Assembly (NCBI GenBank): GCA_036346205.1
Contig: JARFJB010001278.1
Coordinates: 3,912,001-3,976,000, forward strand
From: Vesta saturnalis
Taxonomy: Eukaryota > Arthropoda > Insecta > Coleoptera > Lampyridae
Reading direction: 5' to 3'
DNA length: 64,000 nt
In this document: positions 22,379-33,840 of the stretch, one piece after another
Layout: each line of letters opens with the position of its first letter
How positions within the stretch are numbered: position 1 is the first letter of the stretch
Made by a program: the position numbers and the translations under genes
Notes under the pieces: generated by a model
The model's input: only the letters and a program-made list of their open reading frames with translations
Databases searched by the model: none
Told to the model about the DNA's origin: nothing

Positions 22379-25300
22379 AGTTAATAGTTATAGAAAGGAA
22401 CTTTGCTTTTATTACTTGTTGAAAATGTTATGTTCCATAATTTCTATTTATAACGTATTTTTTTTGTATTACACATAAACTAACATATTTACGAAATGTG
22501 CCCGTGGTGCTGCACATCTTTGTTTTACAAAAAACTTTTCATACTAAAATTGAAGCAAATTTAATGTCCTATTTTAATAAAAAAAAATTTCTCTACTTTC
22601 GTTACTTTCTCGATTAATTGTAAGAAATTACAAATTAAAGCAGATTAAAGAAAGGCATAACAAAAAACAATAAGTTGTTAAACTATTACATAAAAACCAC
22701 GGTTTACAATGAACTTTAGAAGAACTGTAACTTAGCAAATTGCGCGATTTACCACATTCACAGGGGCTAAAACGTGTTATTCACCAGTGTGTATGTCACT
22801 GGAACAATTAACGGTAAAATCTAATAATAGTATACTTAATTGAATTATGAACAAAGTTAATTAATAACAAATGTAAAACTTCGTTACATACGACCACTTA
22901 ATTTATTAAAATAAAAAATGATTTCCTCAGTATGACACTGACAGATTGAATTTATAAAAAAACTATAGTCAACTTTGATTTGTAACGTAATATTAATTTA
23001 GAAAGTCATTAAGGGAGTACGATAATTTGATTTCCTTCTTATAGAACTTAACGGTATTAAATTTAAATAGATATAATCAGTAAAATTTAGTTAGAATTGG
23101 TCAGAAAATTAAAGTTAAACATACCAAACCATACACTTCATAACGCTAACATAACTTAATAGATTTTTATCTAATACAACAAAATTTAAACTGCATTAAT
23201 GACAGAAAAAAATAAGCTCTGATTAATGACACCCCCCCTCCGAGATTGGTCCTTCGAGCCGGATCTATTTCTATCGTAAATTAATAATTTTCAGTACTAG
23301 TACATATATGTGATTTATGTAAGATAAAGAATGGAGGACAGAAAACAAGTTTAGCTTTAAGTTTAGTAACCAATTTATAAAATATATAGTGTTCAGAAAG
23401 CAGACATTTACATAAAGTTTTATTATAAACAGCAGTAAGGTTCAATTTATTAGATATTTTTAAATTTGGTAATGACACGGATATAAATAAATTAAATTAG
23501 TGTCATTTACTTTTTCGTGTAAACATGAAATAAAGTTATTAACGTATCACTTTAATATAAATGAGACCTTGAATAAAAAGTGTTTGATTATATTTAATTT
23601 TATTCCTAGTGAGAGCGTGAGAGAGACGCAAAAGAATAAAAATATAATAGTATCAACATATAATTTACTGTCGACATATCCAACATAACATCCACTAATT
23701 ATAGCTATTTTTTTGAGCTAGGTAGAGACAGGTGCACCAAAACTTTTACATCTTCAAATTTCGTTTTCGTTTTCAATGACAATCAATGCCGCCTGTTTCA
23801 ATATATAAAAAAGTAATCGTGAAATGCGAATCTCGAATTTTGAAATATGAGAATAATTCGTGATGGGAAATTCCAAAGTATTCCAAACTCACCACCCTTA
23901 AGAAACGTCTGTGTGTGTTGATAATTTATTGGGCAAGTTGCCTTTCCAAGCATGCCATTATAATGCAGCTTAGCTCCCTGATCTGATGCGAAACAAAGGA
24001 TTGCTTACAATGGTAACTGGCTTTACGATCAATAATGTATGTATATTCTATTCAGATCGAGAATTGATTGTTTTCCTCTTTTTTATTGGAAATTTAGATT
24101 CGAATTTAATGCTTAGGTAATATATTCGAGAGTTTCAGAAATAAAATAATTTTGTCACGAATTACAATTAGAAATAGTTATAGAATCATGTAAATCTGGT
24201 TCGGTATGACGTTTGAAACAGCTGTAGTAGTTTTATAGACAGCATTCATAAGTAGCAGTAGTTATAAAACGTGAGAGAGTAGGTCGGGTTTAATTAAAAT
24301 GGGTTGTTCTATTTTAAAAGTTGTAACTTGATGGCGGCTATTAAAGGTAATACACACACCTAACAAACAACTTTAATTAAAAATAAAATTATAATCGACC
24401 GTCTTCCTTATTTTAATAAATAATGCACATTAATCTATGTAGCAATCTAACGTCACACTTTCATTAACCAATTTTTATAAATGTTAATCAGAACCATGAG
24501 ACACTCCTTTTCTTCTACAAAATAAATTATGCAATTCTTACCATTTCCAGAACTGGAATTGATGAATAACGAAGACACTTACCTGTAAAGAAAAGAAAAT
24601 TGTTAATACAAGTATAACAATAAAACAAAATTGCGTTAATATAAAATAATTAAATTAAAATGGTGAAGCGTGAAAGAATAACAAAAGAAATTTACGTTTA
24701 TTATTGTCTAATTTAACTCTTACAAAACTGAAACAAAAACTTTTATTGAAATAAATGTAATTTTCGTGAGTAATATGAATTTACAACTTTGAATATAATA
24801 TTCAAGTTTACTTTTAACTCGAAACGACGTACAACTTCTCAAAACTCCCGATTTGATTAAGATATTGTGAAAGCTTTTATACCCCGCTTCTATTTCCATT
24901 TCCCTTTATAAATTAAACGTAATTTAATACAATTACAAAATTACTCTATTTTAGCATTCAACATTTTCTTTATCATTATGTTTCGTTAAATAACATTTTA
25001 GCGTATATTTAATAAAATTTGTCAAGCGAATTATAACTTTTTATCTCATGTGAATATTTATGAAATTTAATTCTCTAAATACAAAACTCTATAATACAAA
25101 TAATATTAAATTAAATTATAATAAAATAAATGGTATTGAATAGCACTAATGTTTTAAATACAATATAATCCCACAATTTCTTTTATACAATTATTTATTT
25201 CTCAATGCGTTTCAATACAACATGTATCATTGCCAAAGAAAATATATAAGTAAAATAAATACTTATGGTAAGAAATCATTAGGGTAGAACAGAAAAATTG

Positions 25301-25755
25301 ATGTAAATTATAATACTATATTTAAAATATCTGTTAAAGATCAACCTGTTCGTTCATTAAAGGTACTTTCTGTTTATGTTTATAAATTTCGAATGCTTCC
25401 AAGACATCTAACTTGTCTTTTTGTTACAAAAATGTAAAAAATTATTGTTGTGTTGTGATGTTATAAGCTGATTAATCTGGTGCACACGATCTCCCGTCCG
25501 TGGAGAAAGTTATACCATAGGGAGGCGCTAATCCCAGACATGAAGATCCGTCCGGCGGAAACATGTAATTAACGTGTTATAGGCTTATCTACTAGCTCCT
25601 TATTAAAAGTACATTAGGTATTTTTCAATAAAGTTTCTAGAAATTCTGTATTTTCCATTTTACCTAGACTTCTTATCTTATCTTCCATTTATATCTAAAG
25701 GAGGGGAGAGGTAATTCTATAAAGCAAAGGGTTGTTTCAAAATGTTGATAGTTGT
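22379..25755. other. TE-poor AT-rich stretch, possibly host intron
   Basis: About 3.3 kb without recognisable transposon domains, one of the longest such stretches in the window. It contains the minus-strand splice-like composite at 24542-24582. A GC-richer patch at about 25490-25570 (GATCTCCCGTCCGTGGAG, CCGTCCGGCGGAAAC) precedes the MULE and may belong to it. Confidence 0.4.
24542..24582 (-). promoter_or_regulatory. Candidate recursive splice site with a downstream 5' splice site
   Basis: On the minus strand the sequence ATTTTCTTTTCTTTACAG abuts GTAAGTGTC, with the junction between 24583 and 24582. That is a pyrimidine-rich 3' splice site fused directly to a consensus 5' splice site, the arrangement of a recursive (zero-length exon) site. 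A second 5' splice-like site (GAAATG|GTAAGAAT) follows 41 bases later at 24542/24541, so a 41-base exon starting with GTAAGT could also be defined. No coding exon of a host gene was identified nearby. This is a sequence match only. Confidence 0.4.
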
Positions 25756-25760
25756 CAATC

Positions 25761-26764
25761 ATGGCTTTAAAAGAAATAATTGGGCAGCGCGGTAACCCTC
25801 TTCTAGTACTAGAAAACTATACCTTTTATAAGTACAAAGAGTTGAAAAGTGGTGGTGAAACGTGTTGGAATTGTGTTAAGAAGAAGTGTAAAGCCAAATT
25901 ACACACTATAGGCGATTGTGGAAGTTATATTTTTTCGAAGAAGTGCGGAAGCCATGACCATGATCCATTCACCGAAAAAGTATTGAATCGACAAACAGTT
26001 AATAACGGTTTAAAGCGAAAACGAGAAGAAGAGGTCTTTAGTGTAGAACCACCATCTAAACTGAATCACACCTTTTTGGAGACGTTGACTAATGTTTTGG
26101 ATACTCTCAGTGTAAGAAACAACATTAGCCGAAGTCAACGAAGAAAATATCTAAAGTTTCCACGTAACACTCAAGTAGTGCATGATTATGTAGAATCGAT
26201 ACAGTTCCACCTTAAGACTGTTTATAGTGTTTTCCTGCAAAGATAACATGGAACTTATGTGTAAATGTGACAAGTTTTACGTCGATGGTACATTTGATTA
26301 TTGTACCAAGTATTCTGTGCAACTGTTCCCTATACTTGTGTTTTTTAAACACGTATACATTACTGAGGTATTTTGTTTACTGAACAACAAACTGAAACAT
26401 ACGTATCGGAAACTGTTCACGTCTATTAGTGAAAAATGTAACATATTGGGATATTCATGGAAACCAAAACAATTTGTATGTGATTTTGAAGTTAATATTC
26501 ATAACGCTATAACAGAAGTATTTCCTGAAGCGCAAATAATTGGATGTAGATTCCATATTTCTCAGACTTGGTTTCGAAAAATTCAACAATTTGGATTAGT
26601 GGTGGAGTATAGAGACAAGACACCACCAATTGGCAAGTGGCTACATCATTTATTTGGTCTACTTTTTCTACCTCCAGAAGAAGTTGCTGCTTGTTTTGTT
26701 TTCGATTTTATGGAAGACTCCTTTATTGATGAACGAGTGACAAAACTCTCAGACTATATCACCG

Positions 26765-26828
<64 letters not shown>

Positions 26829-26829
26829 A
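25761..26829 (+). pseudogene. FLYWCH zinc finger - MULE transposase (Phantom-like), truncated
   Basis: It starts at ATG 25761 (MALKEIIGQRGNPLLVLENY). Residues ~10-65 form a FLYWCH-type finger (YTFYKYKEL, CWNCVKKKCKAKLHT, GSHDHDP), likely DNA-binding. This frame stops at 26246. From about 26240 the next frame gives a MULE-type transposase core: KFYVDGTFDYC with the first catalytic Asp, FVCDFEVNIHNAI with the second, and GCRFHISQTWFRKIQ, the conserved GC-FH block. IGKWLHHLFGLLFLPPEEV and KLSDYITATY follow. There the frame enters a (TA)n run, reads YIYI and ends at 26829, so the C-terminal part is lost. One frameshift plus truncation make it a pseudogene. Terminal inverted repeats were not found. 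Confidence 0.85.
26769..26825. repeat. (TA)n microsatellite inside the MULE gene
   Basis: A TA run replaces the transposase C-terminus; on the plus strand it is read as alternating Tyr-Ile. The sequence beyond it shows no MULE homology. Confidence 0.95.
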
Positions 26830-28242
26830 GATGATTAAAATTAGGCATAATAAAGGGGCTAGAGTTTTTGAGTTTGAAATTCTCTATAGTAGGCAAGTTA
26901 GATAAATTTGAGGAAGTATACAGTTCGTTTTTAATGAGAAAATAGTTACGAGTGCAAAATTATGGTTTTGATGTGACAAAACAGGGGTTTGCACAAGGTT
27001 GTTATTTTCATAAAAGCATTGAGCTATACCAGTAGCATGTGAGAAAGGTATACATGATTAATATTAATGGGTACGATTACTTGCGTGTAACATACTTATG
27101 TAATTTCGCAAGAAAAAAATTGAAAATTTGGTAGCTAGGAGAAAAGTATAAAAGGAATTGCTCCTGATTTCTCACTCTCTTGCAACTCTTACATTCTCTT
27201 GCTTTTGTAATTTTTTATGACTAATATAGTGTTAGTGTTATTTGTGTTAACATCTAAGTAACAATTCTCATAAACATTATCGGATTTGAAACACGATCGA
27301 GGTAGAGTTGAGATATCAGAAACAATTGTTTTAACCTATACTAAATTTAAAAATAAGGTTACCGATCACAATTGTTCGGTAAAATTGTAATTGTTTCGTT
27401 TTTCAAGATCGTGTGTAAACATCGGGTGATGTGCATTTTTTTTGTATGTTAATAAATTTCTTCAATTATTTTAGATTCGATATCTATTTTGTTGACAGTG
27501 ATTAAGATCATAAAATAAATTTTCACTTCATAACGGAATCTAAAATAAAGGTGCAAGTGAATAAAAAAAACCACATGAAGAACAATCAACAGTTATTTGA
27601 TTTGGATGAAATTATGGAATGTTAAGCAGCTTATTTGGGACAGCAAGGCAGTTTCGCCGATTTATGGAAGGAAGTCTACGTCAAATGTTTAATGTGGAGC
27701 AACCCGACACGACCATTATTTGGAATTTGCAACACATGTGAGTTGTATTTCTCTATCGTAACCCTATTGCATTGATTTTTTTTTTGATTTTCTGTATTTA
27801 TTTTTTTTGATAATGTATAAATGTTTGTACGAATACACGTATCAATATCTGAAAAGTAAATGAATCGGTGTTATTATAAAATTAATAAGTTTACCTTAAA
27901 CAAAATTAAAATTGTGCTCAATAATGTAGAAATAATTGCAGAAATTTTTGACAGGCTACATTTATTTCAGTATTAAATACGCAGCGCATGCGTAGTTTGT
28001 GCAGATCTCGACAAAGTTGGTTTCACATTGTAACTATTTATTATAAAATACAATTTGATAATTTACATGAATATTCCCAAATTTAATTTATTTTGCCAAC
28101 AATCAATGTTTATTACAATTGAACCCTATCCCCAAAAGAGATTTTGAGTTAGTACGGTGCAAATAATATATTTTTTTTATAAAATTATAAATTTACATTG
28201 AACCTTATCTCCATTTAGCACATTTTTAGCGCTCGCCATTAC

Positions 28243-28245
<3 letters not shown>
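26830..28245. other. Unassigned DNA downstream of the MULE fragment
   Basis: No domain was recognised. A TATA-like sequence lies at 27147-27155. A phrase TTTGTTGACAGTGATTAAGA at 27489 and a short broken frame at about 27610-27735 (DLWKEV, WSNPTRPLFGICNTC) might be remains of an LTR element leader and coding region, but this is speculative. Confidence 0.35.
27144..27185 (+). promoter_or_regulatory. TATA-box-like core promoter sequence
   Basis: AGTATAAAAGGAATTGC with TATAAAAG at 27148-27155, followed about 25 bases downstream by TTTCTCACTCTC in initiator position. No gene starts nearby, so the match may be chance or part of an LTR. Confidence 0.25.

Positions 28246-28322
<77 letters not shown>
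28246..28322. repeat. (TA)n microsatellite
   Basis: Pure AT/TA run of about 75 bases. Confidence 0.95.
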
Positions 28323-28327
<5 letters not shown>

Positions 28328-28865
28328 GGCTTATTTTCCACCAATCATATGGGCTAAGGATTCTGCCGAAATGACCCGTATTGTAATGCATGCGAGTCAT
28401 TTCATTACAAATTTAATATGTATTACTGCACACCCCATCCAAATATAAATTCATTTATTGCTGCATTACAAAACATGCAAAAAGAAACTTTGTTAAATTA
28501 CAAATTTGTCTCAGAAAAATTTTCTAAATACCAAATGTCGTAAAATTCTCGATATAATTTTGTTAAATGTGTAGCTTATAAGTGGAGTTTTTATAACACT
28601 GACTAGGTTTCGTATTTATGTTTGCATATAATACATATTTAAATAAAAAATGCCTTTTTTGCAAGATTTTCTTTTTTCCATTATATTAACGTAGTTGTGC
28701 ACTTTCACCCTCAATAGTTACATACAAACGAGAGTTAACGTGCGAGATTGAATAATTAAACGTACTGATAAGGACTTGAACGGAGATCGTGTGAGGGATT
28801 GTAGACTGTGACGTCACTCTACCGATGAGACGGAACTTCGAATGCGCTCGATTAAGCACTATTAA
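28323..28865. other. Unassigned DNA
   Basis: AT-rich, no recognised feature. A GC-richer patch at 28780-28855 (GAACGGAGATCGTGTGAGGG) was not identified. Confidence 0.4.
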
Positions 28866-28869
28866 ATGT

Positions 28870-29835
28870 TTGGCATAATTTCATTTGTCTGTGGGTTTAT
28901 AGTGTTTGTCCAATATAAACAGAATTACAGAATGTGCAATTTACAAATACCTGACTTCAAAATGTCATTAGTTCAATCTTTCGCATTAAATAAACATTTA
29001 AAGACATTGGTACTAGTTTCTTGGTCTTATGTAATATGTGAGATACTCTTATTGATATTTTTCGAAAATATGAAATTGATATGTATTTATTTTCTATAGG
29101 TTCTATGTTAACTGGGTAAATGATTTTGATCGATAATTTGTACTCTTGATGTATAACTAATATGTAGCTTATATTTGAAAAGTAACCATTTGCTTGTGCA
29201 ATTTGTTTTATAACTGATATTTCTTTATTGAAATTTGTTTGGTTTAAGCTAATGACGTTGCTCTATGTACTAATGATCTATATGAAGCTAACTTATGTGC
29301 TTTTAGGTGGCATGAATCGTTTAGAATTGTAATGCCTGTATGTGTAGGTTTTCTGAATATGGAGAACTCAAATTGTGTATTCATTTTTATGTTTAAATCT
29401 AGAAAACCAAAATACAATCATATCAGAAACATTTAATTCAAAAATAATTACCCATAAAGATAATAGCTAAAATGGGTGCAATTGGACTGCCCATAGATAA
29501 ACCATTTTTTTGTAGTTAAATCTTATTATTGAATGTGAAATAATATTGATTAACACAGAGATCACATAATTAAATTATCTTCATTCTTGCAACTAATTTG
29601 GCATTATTATTAAATAAATTATTTAGTAAATGCATACAAGAGGAAACATACTAGTAACATCAAAACTTACAGGCACATTATGTAGTAGTAATATTATGTT
29701 TTGCACTTTCTTAATTAGTTCTAAAATATGAGTAGGTGGTTTAATGTAATAAAGTACTGGTCTAATCGGCATATTTTGTTTCGGTTCACTATTTTTAAAG
29801 CCTGCATTGCTACAAGACACGCGTTATCACTCTAA
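28870..29835 (-). pseudogene. Penelope-like element: RT core and start of GIY-YIG domain
   Basis: On the minus strand, 29810-29623 reads MPIRPVLYYIKPPTHILEL then LLHNVPVSFDVTSMFPL (RT motif A, SFDVTSMF). Next comes CINQYYFTFNNKI, a stop, and KNGLSMGSPIAPILAIIFM (motif B region, LPMGSPLSP in the family) near 29480-29530. The YVDD-containing motif C is deleted. Then come the thumb-side sequences FEFSIFRKPTHTGITILNDS, HKLASYRSLVHRA and FNKEISVIKQIAQANGY. Near 28920 the GIY-YIG lead-in KCLFNAKD-TNDILKSGICK and VYIGQT are followed by breakage. Frameshifts and stops are present. A second copy of the same family lies at 32.94-33.84 kb. Confidence 0.82.
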
Positions 29836-30779
29836 TTCAACCATTCGTTTGCGTTGTAGAAAAGAACAAGATATAAGTCGAACGTTTGTAAAGCAACCGA
29901 CCTAATTTACGACATGCAGAAGACCTACGATTGGTTGAGGCACTTTCAACTAAATTGACAGGCATATTTCAAATATAGGTGGACCGGCAACATATGGGTT
30001 AATTCTTAGACGCGAATGTACATCCGGTTTATCTGTGAATAGTTTTGAACTTTTGTGCATCAAATGTTTAGTACGTGAATTGTAGATAGAAAAAGATAAA
30101 GAGTTTTGTGAAACGATTGTCAAATAAATTTGTTTTTATACGAATGATATGCTTCCAGTATTATTTAAAAATTTTTTTTAAGTAATCGTTATAGGTTAAG
30201 CACAAAACGACTGTTTCATATATTTGCTGTTTTATATTTTACTCGTCCTAATTATTGTTTTCTTCTTTTTTTTTTCTAAATTCGATGTGTCCTATAAAGT
30301 TCTTTACTATTGTTAGTAATGACAATACTATTGAGTTTAAAGCTTAATCAGTGGACAGTGTGCAGTTATTTTAACATAACTGTAATTAAAATCACTCTGC
30401 TTTTACAGTGATCATTTCACGTACATGTGGAAAAACCCAATCAGAAGCTTTCATGAAATGTGTTGTGGCAATGTAAAATTGATATGCCAGTGGGATTCAT
30501 TTGTCAAGTATGACATAAAAGTTTGTGTCGGCTTTGGAAACAAACTCGCCAATAATATACGCCATGTACAAAAAAATCGATATCAATTGCACTACACTTC
30601 AAACATCTTGACATATGTTTCAAGAATCGGTTTCCAAGTCTGCCTCTGTTGTGTTTGGAAAGCTCCGCCCATGACGTGTACGTGCATTTCACAATTCTCC
30701 AAGAGTTTTCAGTGATGAACAACGATTTATCGTTTACTTAATGTTAATTCAAAAATTAAAAAAAGAAAAGTAAGGCACT
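29836..30779. other. Unassigned DNA
   Basis: No recognised domain. The 96-codon frame at 30425-30715 and the overlapping minus-strand frame at 30504-30722 have no family signature. The minus-strand side of 29836-30000 could hold the missing N-terminus of the Penelope-like copy, but nothing diagnostic was seen. Confidence 0.4.
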
Positions 30780-31464
30780 AGTAGTACGGGGACACCATGC
30801 GCCATCTTGGATTTTTTGGGAAAAATCCACCATTTTTTATATGCCCACGTGTGGGACGCGTTTTTCCACCCTTATTTTTTATGGTTTCTTTTTGGAGGCC
30901 TTTTTCAACTCTTGATGAAATTTTCATCCCTAATTAAGGCCTTTTTGTTTTTACTCGCTTACTTGAGGGGGCGTATTTTCACCCTTATTTTATGGTTTCT
31001 TTTCGGTGTTCATTTTCAACCCTTACGAAATTTTATTTATACATTGGGGTTATATTCTAATAAGGAGGCCTAATGCTATCTTGTAGGGCTGATATAGGGC
31101 TTCGCAACTTACTGCTGGGACTTAGCCCCGTGACCCTTGAAGTAAAATTTGAGTTTGTATTCTAATAAGGACAATACACGAAGGCCTACGAACAATTTGC
31201 GATCACGACAAGGGGCAAAGACCCGAGAACAAGTTACGACACCCTACACCTGTCTTATAATCTGGATTATGTTCCTTATTAGAATACAAACAAAAATAAT
31301 CAGGGTTGAAGTGCCCATCAAGGACTGAAAATGACCACCGAAAAGAAACCATAAAATAAGGGTGAAAAATACGCCCCCTCAAGTAAGCGAGTAAAAACAA
31401 AAAAGGCCTTAATTAGGGATAAAAATTCCATCATCAAGATAGCGCATGGTGTTCCCGTACTACG
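30780..31464. mobile_element. Foldback element, 685 bp, no recognisable gene
   Basis: The ends GTAGTACGGGGACACCATGC (30781) and the inverted GCATGGTGTTCCCGTACTAC (31444-31463) pair with one mismatch. The inverted similarity then continues in blocks over about 250 bp per arm, for example TAATTAAGGCCTTTTTG, TTTTTACTCGCTTACTTGAG and CACCCTTATTTTATGGTTTC on the left with complements at 31290-31420. A short repeat GGCACT flanks both ends (30774-30779 and 31465-31470), possibly part of a target-site duplication. The central part (31060-31260) is unrelated to known genes. Confidence 0.85.
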
Positions 31465-31875
31465 GGCACTCAGAAAACTACTACTTATGTCGTGCAGGAG
31501 TTGAAATTTGGGTTTATAAGGAAATCCATTTTTCTATTATTTTACGTTTTAACTAAATTAAATACAACTAAGGCGAAAATTAAAAAAAATAGCTCCTGCA
31601 CGACATAAATAATAATGTTAGCTATGTATTTGTGCAAAATCAGGAGAATATTTCTAAAAACAAGCGAGATAAATTTACAAAAAGCTAATAGCGCCCAGAG
31701 AGAACAGTCTTAAGGTAGGATTTAGAATTGCATGTTTTTTTTTTGTGCTAGCTATTTAAATTATTTTTGTTACAACGTATTTGTAGTGGTTACATTTATT
31801 GTATTGTAACCTTTATTTTACACTTTTTTAAATATTCATGAATTTAACCTTAAATTGAATTAGTCATAGTGTTGT
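31465..31875. other. Unassigned DNA
   Basis: No recognised gene. A local inverted pair around CTACTTATGTCGTGCAGGAG (31480) and CTCCTGCACGACATAAATAA (31592-31611) forms a foldback of about 130 bp. Its middle is AT-rich. Confidence 0.5.
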
Positions 31876-32672
31876 TGTAATATGGGCCGTTTAAGTGCCA
31901 TGGCCTATATTAGAATCATTCCTTTGCAGGTGAAAATATAAAAAACTTCAAAAAAGAGAAAAATATGGTCACAAGAAAACATTCAGCAAGCTATAAGCGC
32001 AGTGCAAGACGGTATGCAAACCAGAGTTGCTGATAAAAAATTGTCTGTCCAAGATCGACTTTACTGAGATTGCTGAAACAATATATAAACAATAATGTTA
32101 GAAGAAGAATTGGTGCGATATGTACTACAAATGGAGGCGCAGTTCTACAGTCTGACTAGAAACGACTTATGTAGGATGACTTATACACTGGCAGCCAGAA
32201 CCAAATAAAACATCCTTTTAAAAATGAGATAGGAGGAAGGAGTTGACAAGCTGTGTTTCTAAGAAGGCATACTCAAACAATCTCTATACGGAGACCCACT
32301 GGTACGTCATTTGCCAGAGCTTTAGGATTTAGTAAACAAAAAGTAGACGAATTTTTTGACAACCTTGAAGCTGTCTATGAACAATACAATTTTAGTAGGA
32401 TTACTTGAAGATGATGATAATGATTTGGAAGAAATTGGACAAAACAAGCCTGATAAAGACGATGTTGCATGTTGGTTTTGTGATGGGACATTTTTAGAAG
32501 ACACACGTGGAGAACTTTGAGTGCAATTTCTAATGTGTCGTTTATGGACACACGTAGACTGTTCCGGTTGTGAAAAAGACACGTATGTGATTTTTGTTTA
32601 TAAGAGATATTATACGTAATTTGTTAGTTTGTTTTGAAGTTTTTCATTTTTGTGAGTGTGGCCCATATTGCA
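31876..32672 (+). mobile_element. pogo-like transposon with internal deletion
   Basis: The ends TGTAATATGGGCC (31876-31888) and GGCCCATATTGCA (32660-32672) are an inverted pair of about 13 bp with one mismatch. The ~0.8 kb interior keeps the two ends of a pogo-type transposase but lacks the central DDE domain, so it is a non-autonomous deletion derivative. A related phrase (GGCCTATATTAGAATCATTCC) at 31902 recurs in direct orientation at about 32860 outside the element. Confidence 0.7.
31940..32620 (+). pseudogene. pogo/CENP-B-type transposase lacking its DDE core
   Basis: N-terminal part: IWSQENIQQAISAVQDGMQ (psq-type HTH, about 31966), EEELVRYVLQMEAQFYSLTR and DLCRMTYTLAAR (CENP-B-type HTH, 32103-32205), and RRPTGTSFARALGFSKQKVDEFFDNLEAVYEQYNFS in pieces to about 32395. 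The next recognisable block is C-terminal: EDDDNDLEEIGQNK, then CWFCDGTFLED, VQFLMCRLWTHVDCSGC and DTYV. This is a PHD-like cysteine/histidine finger of the kind found at the C-terminus of some insect pogo-type transposases. The DDE domain that normally separates these blocks is missing. Several stops and frame changes are present. Confidence 0.78.
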
Positions 32673-32939
32673 TACCCTCTACCCTAGTTTAGCAAAAATG
32701 CACTGGTTTAATTTTCTTATAATAAAAACTACTGTGGTTAATTAACATACAACAAAAATGTCTCTAAGGAATATTTGTTACGTATCTGGAAGTACATATA
32801 TAATATTTATATATTTTTGTTAATTATAGTAATGAAGTGATTGAGAAAAACAAAAAGGGGGCCTATATTCGGATCAGTTCCTCTACTAAAGTGTTATTTT
32901 ATCTGCTTTAACAGAAATTACATTATTTCTGTCAAATTT

Positions 32940-33290
32940 ATTCTTAACTGACTTTAGTAATCCTTGTAAAAGTTGTTGTGAGTTTTTTTTTCATCGAAAA
33001 CTCTTTAAGTAAACTAGCAATTTGAAATTTGTCATAATTATTGAGATTAAGATGCGTTTCGCATTCTACTGTTAGAACCTCTTTCATTTTCTTAGTGGTT
33101 ATAGGAAAAGCACAGAACTTAAAACATTTTCTAAGAAATCCAATTCTTTGGTTATTAAAATTAACGTTTGACAAGTTTACGGATTTTGTGTAAAAATTGC
33201 AGGAATTGTTCTGATTTATGTTTGTTATGTGTTGATGGTGCTGCATAAGTTTTAGAATTTTATTTTTTTGTAATAAACCACACAAATTTC
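32940..33290 (-). pseudogene. Penelope-like element N-terminal fragment (inverted)
   Basis: A 113-codon minus-strand frame containing VNFNNQRIGFLRKCFKFCAF and LTVECETHLNLNNYDK. It resembles the poorly conserved N-terminal region before the RT core of Penelope-like elements (a lL-kGLkf-P block). It lies immediately beside the plus-strand C-terminal part of the same element type, as if the 5' portion had been inverted on insertion. The family call for this piece is tentative. Confidence 0.45.
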
Positions 33291-33299
33291 AATAAAGAA

Positions 33300-33840
33300 G
33301 TATCCATTATAAAACAAATTGCACAAGGAAATGGTTACATTTCAAATATAATCGACACTTTAGTCAAACATCAAGAGTACAGATTATTTATCAAATAAAT
33401 TTACCCAGTTAACACAGAACCGCTGGAAAATAAATATATGTCAATTTCCTATTTTGAAAAAATATCAGAAATAGTAGTTCACATATTAAAAAGTACAAAG
33501 CAGCTTTCAAAACTAATACCGATGTTCTTAAATGTTTATCAAATGGAAAAGATTCAACTAACGACATTTTGAAGTCGCGTATTTATAAATTGAACTGCAC
33601 ATTCTGTAATTCTGTTTATATTGAACAGACACCTAGGAACATTAATATTAGATAAAAGACATCAGATGTTACAAATATAAAATACAGATAAATCAAATTA
33701 TGCCACACATTTAATAGTAAATAATCACCTTAGACTTCACAAAACAACATTAAATTTTTGCATTTTGCAATAACACAAATTAGATGTTTTGGATGCATTC
33801 GAAATTAAAAACATAAAATCCAGCTGCTTTACCTTAATGA
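33300..33840 (+). pseudogene. Penelope-like element C-terminus with GIY-YIG endonuclease
   Basis: Plus strand: IIKQIAQGNGYISNIIDTLV (33308) matches the thumb region of the minus-strand copy at 28.9-29.8 kb. PLENKYMSISYFEKISEIV and NTDVLKCLSNGKDSTNDILK lead into the endonuclease: IYKLNCTFCNSVYIEQTPRN (the GIY-YIG Cys-rich start, YIEQT for the usual YIGQT) and then, in another frame, SNYATHLIVNNHLRLHKTTL and KLDVLDAFEI. The nuclease normally makes target-site nicks for Penelope-like elements. Frameshifts and stops make it inactive. Confidence 0.82.

Noticed and set aside
30425..30722. Overlapping frames on both strands, 96 and 72 codons
   Set aside because: No family motif, mutually overlapping; not enough to call a gene.
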